Source: a bacterium (lineage in GTDB: Bacteria; Oederibacteriota; JAAXVQ01; JAUVAV01). Taken from it: DNA of 35,974 nt. The DNA lies in NCBI GenBank assembly GCA_021108215.1, contig JAIORK010000009.1, positions 1 to 35,974 on the forward strand, read 5' to 3'. The translations under genes were made by a program, and so were the position numbers. Under the pieces are notes generated by a model. That model was not told the DNA's origin. It ran no database searches and saw only the letters and a program-made list of their open reading frames with translations. Each line of letters starts with the position of its first letter. The first letter of the stretch is position 1. Positions 33,601 to 35,974 of the stretch are shown here, one piece after another.

Positions 33601-35974
33601 CGGGTTACAACTGTATTGCGAATACCTGTCATGCGTACCCGCATCGCGCCTGTAAAACGTCCCACCACCTTTGCGAGAGGTGCCAAACGCGGTGCAACTT
33701 CGGAAATTTTCACGGTTTCAATCTTGCCTGATTTTGTTTTGATCATGGTCTTGCCTTTTGCCAACAACTTGATCATTTTACCGGCATTAACAATCATCAT
33801 AACCTGATGTTTGCCAAAAGACGCCACCAACGTACCTGAGGCCTTCACCAAGGCCACAATGCTCTGCGCAACATATTGCAGCGCAAAACCGCGCATCGGT
33901 CTGACAGACATGGCAGCGGTTAATGATTGACCGACATGGGCACCACTCGTTATGATTAACTGAGACAGGTTAAAACCCCGGGATTTCAGCATATTAATTA
34001 ATTGGCCTTTATTGCTGGAAAACAATTTGCCAATGGTGACACCCTGACCTTTGGGAGATGTGATTTTCAGATCCTTGACCTTCGTTTTTCCCCAATTGCT
34101 CCCTTTTTTGGGTTTCAAGCCGACTTCTTTCGCGACCTGTTCCAAGGTCATCTCGAGTATTTCAGGATTGCCATTCTCAACTTCTTTGATAATCTTATTT
34201 TTAACTCTCTCCAGCCTGACTTCGCGGAATTTGGCAATGGCTTTCATCAACGGCACCTTAATCATCATATATGCAAAGTAAAGCCCGACAGCGCCGCCTA
34301 TAATTTGGGACATGCCATCCACAAAGTGCATGATATGCGATCCGGGCCGGGAGTGGTCGCCCGCATGGCGCCAACCCTCTACTACCCTGAAAACCGGCTC
34401 AACAAAAAAGTTCTTAAACATACTGCCCAATCCGTTAATTAAGGCGTCTTTTCCCAGCATCACTGCTGCGGCAATACCGCTGACCATAAGACCGACCACC
34501 GGAATAAATTTCAGGGCTATAATAAAAATAATCGTCAGACTGTCGCCCAAACCATGAAAAGCCAGTGCAACCACTGCCACTTTCCCGGCAAGGTCATGTA
34601 ATCCCATGGCTGTAAGTTTTTCTGAATACTGAATGATGTGATCGCCGACCCATTTAAGTCCCTCGCCGGCTTTCTGAAAAACAAAATCCACCGGTTTAAA
34701 TACCCATTCCACGCCTACAATAAATGTGTCCACCACCCAGGCACCCAAAGATTCTCCGGTCACGGCATAATATATCAGGCCGACTAAGCCTATTGTTAAA
34801 ATCACATCCAGGGAAACTTCAACCGAAGTGCGCAGTGCTGTCCCCACCGTATCCAAAGCACCCACCACGACTGCCAGTGTCACTCTGCCCACCAGTTTTG
34901 CGCTCTCTGCCGCGACTTTTCCCCATGTGGCTCCGGCTTCTTCACGCGTACCTTCGGCAAACTTGCTCCACGCGCTGGAAACGGAGAAAGTAAACTTTTT
35001 AAAAATATTGGTGAATTTTTGCTCAGGCTTTGTCATACGGCGTCCTTGGATAGTGTAGACCTCCCGAACGCCCCGGACATCAGTGAATATGATTTTGTCA
35101 CCCTCAACCGCAACCTTGACATCCATCCCCATTTCAATGGGCTTCTTACCCAAACCGCGAATCATGGTGGATTCATCCTCAAGGGAAAGGGTGAGTTTGA
35201 TATCCTTGCCCTCCACTGTGAAAATTTCCATCCGGCTCACTTGTCTCAGATTGCCATGTTCATCTTCGGCATACTGGTTGCCATACATGTCCGTACCCGT
35301 CACATCGCCTTTCAACAGGTCATCCAGCTTGGTGACGGTCAGGCCATTAACAACTTCCATACCGATATACTCACTAATCATCCTGAATTCGCCCATATCC
35401 CGTATGATGCCTCTTTTATCAATACCATATTGATTGCCATACATATCTGTTCCGGTCTCGGTGGCATCCTTTTCAATCAAATTCAACGTTTTGGTTACTG
35501 TCATACCATCAATCATCACGGTTCCAATGATTTTGGTTGTCATCAGAAATTCATTCTTTGCACCGAGTTTGCCTTTTTTATCAACGCTATATTGATTACC
35601 ATACATGTCCGTACCCGTAATTGTCCGTTCCCCGCTTTCAAGTGTTCCGTCCATATCCAAATCCAGCAGGGCTTCCATCTTGGTCACAGTCAGACCATCA
35701 ATCATCACGGTTTCAAAAACTTTACTGGTCATGCCAAATTCTGCTGTTCCATTCTTGTGCTCGATCATCCCATACACATTTCCGTACATGTCAGAACCTG
35801 TGATCTTCTTCTCACCCGCTTCCACTTTGCCGTTCTGATTGGTATCCAGCAGGCTTTCCATCACAGTCACGGTCATGCCGTCTTTTACAACTGTTTCCAG
35901 CACGCGCGAGGTCATCCCAAATTCTGCTGTTCCATTTTTGTGCTCGATCATCCCATACACATTTCCGTACATGT
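24657..35974 (-). CDS. Giant membrane protein C with SecA-like motor, EF-hand repeats and coiled coils (5' end outside window)
   Basis: The frame is open to the right edge, so the true start lies outside; 3,771 residues are counted from the Met codon at 35972. Residues 1-228 hold repeats starting MYGN[VQ]Y, two with EF-hand loops. Hydrophobic helices lie at about 362-430, 463-506 and 553-575. Lys/Ala/Glu-rich coiled coils cover about 820-1125 and 1425-1910. A SecA-like DEAD motor spans about 2030-2760: Walker A AMGGGKSA (Lys2075), MTVN at about 2104-2107, Walker B AWDEFH (2187-2192), and GFSGT (2414-2418). More membrane clusters lie at about 3109-3200 and 3513-3566, followed by a soluble helical tail ending GSAA. 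The motor should be cytoplasmic with the N-terminal repeats possibly outside (inference). A role in energised export or surface assembly is plausible, but no characterised protein of this architecture is known to me. Confidence 0.88.
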   Translation of the reverse strand, partial: MYGNVYGMIEHKNGTAEFGMTSRVLETVVKDGMTVTVMESLLDTNQNGKVEAGEKKITGSDMYGNVYGMIEHKNGTAEFGMTSKVFETVMIDGLTVTKMEALLDLDMDGTLESGERTITGTDMYGNQYSVDKKGKLGAKNEFLMTTKIIGTVMIDGMTVTKTLNLIEKDATETGTDMYGNQYGIDKRGIIRDMGEFRMISEYIGMEVVNGLTVTKLDDLLKGDVTGTDMYGNQYAEDEHGNLRQVSRMEIFTVEGKDIKLTLSLEDESTMIRGLGKKPIEMGMDVKVAVEGDKIIFTDVRGVREVYTIQGRRMTKPEQKFTNIFKKFTFSVSSAWSKFAEGTREEAGATWGKVAAESAKLVGRVTLAVVVGALDTVGTALRTSVEVSLDVILTIGLVGLIYYAVTGESLGAWVVDTFIVGVEWVFKPVDFVFQKAGEGLKWVGDHIIQYSEKLTAMGLHDLAGKVAVVALAFHGLGDSLTIIFIIALKFIPVVGLMVSGIAAAVMLGKDALINGLGSMFKNFFVEPVFRVVEGWRHAGDHSRPGSHIMHFVDGMSQIIGGAVGLYFAYMMIKVPLMKAIAKFREVRLERVKNKIIKEVENGNPEILEMTLEQVAKEVGLKPKKGSNWGKTKVKDLKITSPKGQGVTIGKLFSSNKGQLINMLKSRGFNLSQLIITSGAHVGQSLTAAMSVRPMRGFALQYVAQSIVALVKASGTLVASFGKHQVMMIVNAGKMIKLLAKGKTMIKTKSGKIETVKISEVAPRLAPLAKVVGRFTGAMRVRMTGIRNTVVTRITGRQISPAKPVVPGAVNTAKLAPLKGTPLQEKAALLKVKAKRLAKIEAGKVVTEKYQKRLIREVQKLKTEIKQGIQDQNVRAADTSLKPAERQAASRESALLNEILNVENGKTAIVELQNGIKTLRADTKARTAKLAKLEARVESAQKLIDGVEAKIQLRAKGKPAAALTKLDGMKNQIKTRMKADLSPKQLAEAKAELKQVSREMTLQKAKQRVAKLKAEITKESPANESALKELSSLEAKLEAKQEMVMDIESRQQQRQDLVKTETKLQTKKQGIAEQTKALKAKLEKAQTPEARKSTESRVTRLEIAMERVKNQQKQVKNQQKILDLDAQFENTTDAKRSYEFLDKKADTLFDQAGLQSEAQEIAGRMDAAAMEQAGTRIQELARRTADPVKGESPLLSEAQIEKLTKAFTKEGGKPIEGRRQLIKLLKAMSQGGNIDAMIKARFQGPAAALRLRAMAENGMKAQAQTIFEKLSAKPLAEGKISPAQQNALAKELGLDFSSELPAKAGGAKNIAQAKERILGIQESAAREPGSLDVRHGKNRAAIEKFYKDVGKAGKTMSLADARIEGLIKSRAPVGKIIEQLMGSRSPKGRAAVREMLRRMTPDQVRELLTSSDPRKMIQGFETSQTSQIMGRQAKMVLKSAEKQLDAAKANVEKLSKQGGEGLQNAEKVLKQAKAEFDLQTEIAGSKDVINARSEMIKIRKQAGQLRRQLKKPTENLQKAEAEATTAQKGLLAAEKGVEAAKTSGKGLQAAKATLEQTRTRRNKAKTDLIKAEADYMKIANKFNAANLALNRAEAKIEAAIAKQKPTGIEAAQAKSSELVKNAESKGTEITRAQNKTAETTADANIQKAKSGVFNAETQSREAGRNLKNSQGKQAQTTAKVELKKAQKTLRTAERSLKMAKVKKSSMMKAAEAAGKKTTARLIEKAKKQGAELVREAEIQAKKTVSLAEHMGDKVSPAKIKGLIKRSQQMQEAVKARDLLEAKLRSTSDATARESLKTEITKAEARVDRLGKLALEKPIAGNAVTELYTSAKLALKRLSTRQDSAMLRYDVDMAVERVTDPKRAKILKATLEKINDLQAKIEKSMQSSRKDSPKEQSKRKQMIEDRLEQLDKLQDKGFSKELLESIGLKDITTSDPAVLKQVGIKIGEVLVKLEGKGNIRKLGSELQKAIEAKDTAKIDALTKKYQAEVAKRMPEIEAAIERILPKEMNSQARMIAKELIKQFQADPLYRTFTLDQPMLSFLFRQAELHYLNMELHIKNPAMKAVIGEALQLAMGGGKSASVITMKVAMELFKVNHPGMKVPAMLYMTVNPSLVRQILGEPAFKQMAKEGMLIELTKETSADVIKNGFKEGKMYVTDCETMKHIVLEMRSAGKTDIQISRLLQDKLGTVAWDEFHAAFHVTDTIIGASGIAPYLSSEVQTRMGDVAMQHIKMYGQVREWFVKKVTKNGVVQKNKVLKVFENVESGVGKEVRNQLQFTAEALKEIRSATNLDYAKSGDRIMLDKMAKVLSTKNGREWTGEMRKGKSSYGTMEGGEGKPNTIFGDQLQAAFTNIEVFFQSKGEGIRAHRAAMHAIKSPGFRARNGKFVEAVVEALVHTTTERVTMLEAVNLLGAQNIVGFSGTFEGIKGTLATWGKRLNMINREPVIDMFDIVKKEAYFQVKVGQDVITMRRDSHGRIKMELSHEGYNERTALVREALKLMEVKLDTHGRKITQQIFTHNDNSALAKIMTEIKQAMKTGRVTGQKYNTQTVKINAESIQRFVKNHPKIAEYNKDGSLTRKSIETAIQKMIKHPGKEMVQLVLIEGMAPELRTVAMGKLESIIQDGLGWKQKRMIFAPKVGEGLNTLATKGHMQKMGAAIHQLDMRPLDVYRQAMKRVNVSGAKSGTYKRARGIGGMSLDLNDINNITRGEIKQFKTLVEQIRTAMATGGKNSKILTIDISAKKVNGQRTLQSTNTHFKLFTEFSDMLVGEGKNGKTMGIAKRILQEVDIQKTQASLNTQAGIQTETTVSVSVAKSSPKYMAEMAKTVERSLPEMLRKYQGITDIAAHRVGTPRSALSQILVMPNYAKAELQTRSGWHRIPGVRQIAGYFEARTSAIQASGAQIQLVTQYAKTWQSESWQNDNAATVAQYQAQHGDHWVDAKLTEKFGESWSLYQAVGEAGNVFSQIRVMNRGVTYIKNRFESAVRDMTNVSAKLPELQAEPKSRTLTYQGRTMDLKASTAFVRKNLMVAQNLAVQYGFKLAPQLVGTPGQNAAIASNSRMFGEIGTLQAAIDNPLTRFVQSVRQGWQNTLRLVQKMPLLFEPLQIEAGRITPSTVGRIIAGAGLVGLVSLTNLPLTGLMLGMALPMAAKAVGLSGLLAQVPFLSKFLPSGITGQTATRKKSPVSQLALPLAGLALGAVFLPGMAMASVGALHNQFVEHVFTVSKENSDRVIVNEVEPIANVTVGKETHETNKSLVEKFKERMAGEKKDGAKAVAALEALLTEAEVELAVGQRASHYGYMHMVAAVLSLVPGALDRIRTVEIGARSKPEKKGKAGKKITVTADRIKYLDQGFSATLMTQTILAAVDGLFSDAQSYALNERLRQQRMFKEYGGNALAEFIKQYITDGENLRTLINGNAALQSVYDQVNKAIGREYAGKDITELTEAAGELENQAFGLMKHKAADIQQADKTQKLLREEEFSNTFGVSYAAYLKMIRPTWIERVVVRLVGQDRLDREKPLLTVKTYILQLVGLLSVAVIGAALGVAVLSGAAIGGMVVLLGLAGVGIVYTAAWLQAENMAFHANPTGAVKERLAAENFASIDPVMAARASQIARLTGADEFKRRREFKQKYKIDYETYRTVSLETLFNDPYFKKTLNHLRIAGTDRMISETMRNRAIRIALQHLLQMVASDIPQEMKLAITRDIIQVLGALQFDIKMTYKKYADDLTVTLTPEAVPRSLTRDYKLGRIIKRLENLGIGIKLEMQPLRKQPKLKTTGSAA
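25275..25436 (-). other. C-terminal transmembrane cluster of giant protein C
   Basis: Residues 3513-3566 are almost continuously hydrophobic (YILQLVGLLSVAVIGAALGV, then VLLGLAGVGIVYTAAW), enough for two membrane helices joined by a Gly-rich turn. About 200 soluble residues follow, rich in Arg/Lys. Confidence 0.7.
26373..26660 (-). other. Second transmembrane cluster of giant protein C
   Basis: Residues about 3105-3200 contain two or three hydrophobic stretches (IIAGAGLVGLVSL, TGLMLGMALPMAAKAVGL, LALPLAGLALGAVFLPGMAM). They come directly after the motor and its downstream region and separate it from the C-terminal 570 residues. Confidence 0.7.
27693..29885 (-). other. SecA-like DEAD-type ATPase core inside giant protein C
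   Basis: Residues about 2030-2760. In order: QLAMGGGKSAS (Walker A, like SecA TGEGKT); YMTVNPSLVRQ (like SecA VTVNDYLARRD); KMYVTDCETM then VLEMR (like SecA TNNEFGFDYLRD); GTVAWDEFHAAF (Walker B, like SecA VDEVDSIL); and NIVGFSGTFEG (like SecA GMTGTA). The second lobe is less clear: SGTYKRARGIGG may match the GRGTDI region, but the arginine-finger GRSGRQGD motif is not recognisable. ATP binding and hydrolysis are likely. Protein translocation is only a hypothesis. Confidence 0.72.
30243..33515 (-). other. Long coiled-coil region of giant protein C
   Basis: Residues about 820-1125 and 1425-1910 are Lys/Glu/Ala/Gln-rich with heptad-like spacing (KLEARVESAQKLIDGVEAKI, LKKAQKTLRTAERSLKMAK). A less regular helical stretch (about 1130-1420) lies between them. 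This could form a rod of considerable length and would separate the N-terminal membrane region from the motor. Confidence 0.75.
34233..34895 (-). other. N-terminal membrane region of giant protein C
   Basis: Residues about 360-580 contain several hydrophobic helices, including LDVILTIGLVGLIYYAV, LTIIFIIALKFIPVVGLMV and IIGGAVGLYFAYMMI. Amphipathic segments separate them. The region lies between the EF-hand repeats and the coiled coils. Confidence 0.7.
35289..35974 (-). repeat. 52-61-aa MYGN repeats with EF-hand loops in giant protein C
   Basis: Units start at residues 1, 62, 123, 177 and 229 with MYGN[VQ]Y and share a [VM][VIK][NDK]G[LM]TVT core. The first two complete units are 61 residues and nearly identical at DNA level over about 55 bases at a 183-base offset, so the duplication is recent. 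Units 1 and 2 carry 12-residue calcium-loop signatures, DTNQNGKVEAGE and DLDMDGTLESGE; later units have lost the loop and are shorter. The array probably continues beyond the right edge. Confidence 0.85.

Noticed and set aside
35289-35974. Dockerin module (cellulosome component)
   Set aside because: The EF-hand loops occur once per 61-residue unit instead of as a duplicated 22-residue dockerin pair, and there is no cohesin or glycoside hydrolase context.

Overview
The window comes from a bacterium with a double-membrane-type lipoprotein pathway, since it carries two complete apolipoprotein N-acyltransferase genes. Its most striking property is gene size. Three giant open reading frames, all on the minus strand, fill about 31.6 kb of 36 kb. 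No phylogenetic marker is present. Giant repeat-rich genes of this kind are known from the candidate phylum Omnitrophota and related PVC-side lineages, so such an organism is my best guess, but this is inference from gene style only.

Layout, left to right: (A) 1-6649, minus strand, the first 2,216 codons of a secreted YD/RHS-like repeat protein whose 3' end lies outside the window; its left half is an indel-free tandem array of 159-bp units. (B) 6650-7202, an AT-rich divergent intergenic region holding two promoters. (C) 7203-8897, plus strand, a canonical lnt. (D) 8915-22558, minus strand, a 4,547-residue paralogue of A with the same domain order: signal peptide, YD-like region, 48-52-residue double-YD units, then about 46 units of about 54 residues, of which 31 in a row are exactly 54. 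(E) 22831-24486, minus strand, a divergent second Lnt. (F) 24657-35974, minus strand, at least 3,771 residues of a membrane protein with N-terminal 61-residue repeats carrying EF-hand loops, a multi-helix membrane region, long Lys/Ala/Glu coiled coils, a SecA-like DEAD-type ATPase core, and two more membrane clusters. Its 5' end lies outside the window.

A and D share an almost identical bipartite promoter: a 17-base block containing an extended -10, an 11-base block upstream at exactly the same spacing, and the same ribosome-binding-site spacing. They are probably expressed together. Both have Sec-type signal peptides without a lipobox cysteine, so they should be exported but are not themselves substrates of the adjacent Lnt enzymes.

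Working hypothesis (inference): this is an undescribed giant cell-surface system in which two paralogous exported beta-rich YD-type proteins are made alongside a giant membrane-embedded, SecA-related motor protein, with dedicated Lnt enzymes modifying unseen lipoprotein partners. The two repeat arrays evolve in opposite ways: A is homogenised at DNA level, while D has diverged strongly in sequence but kept unit length fixed. No tRNA, rRNA, CRISPR, insertion sequence or clear intrinsic terminator was seen.
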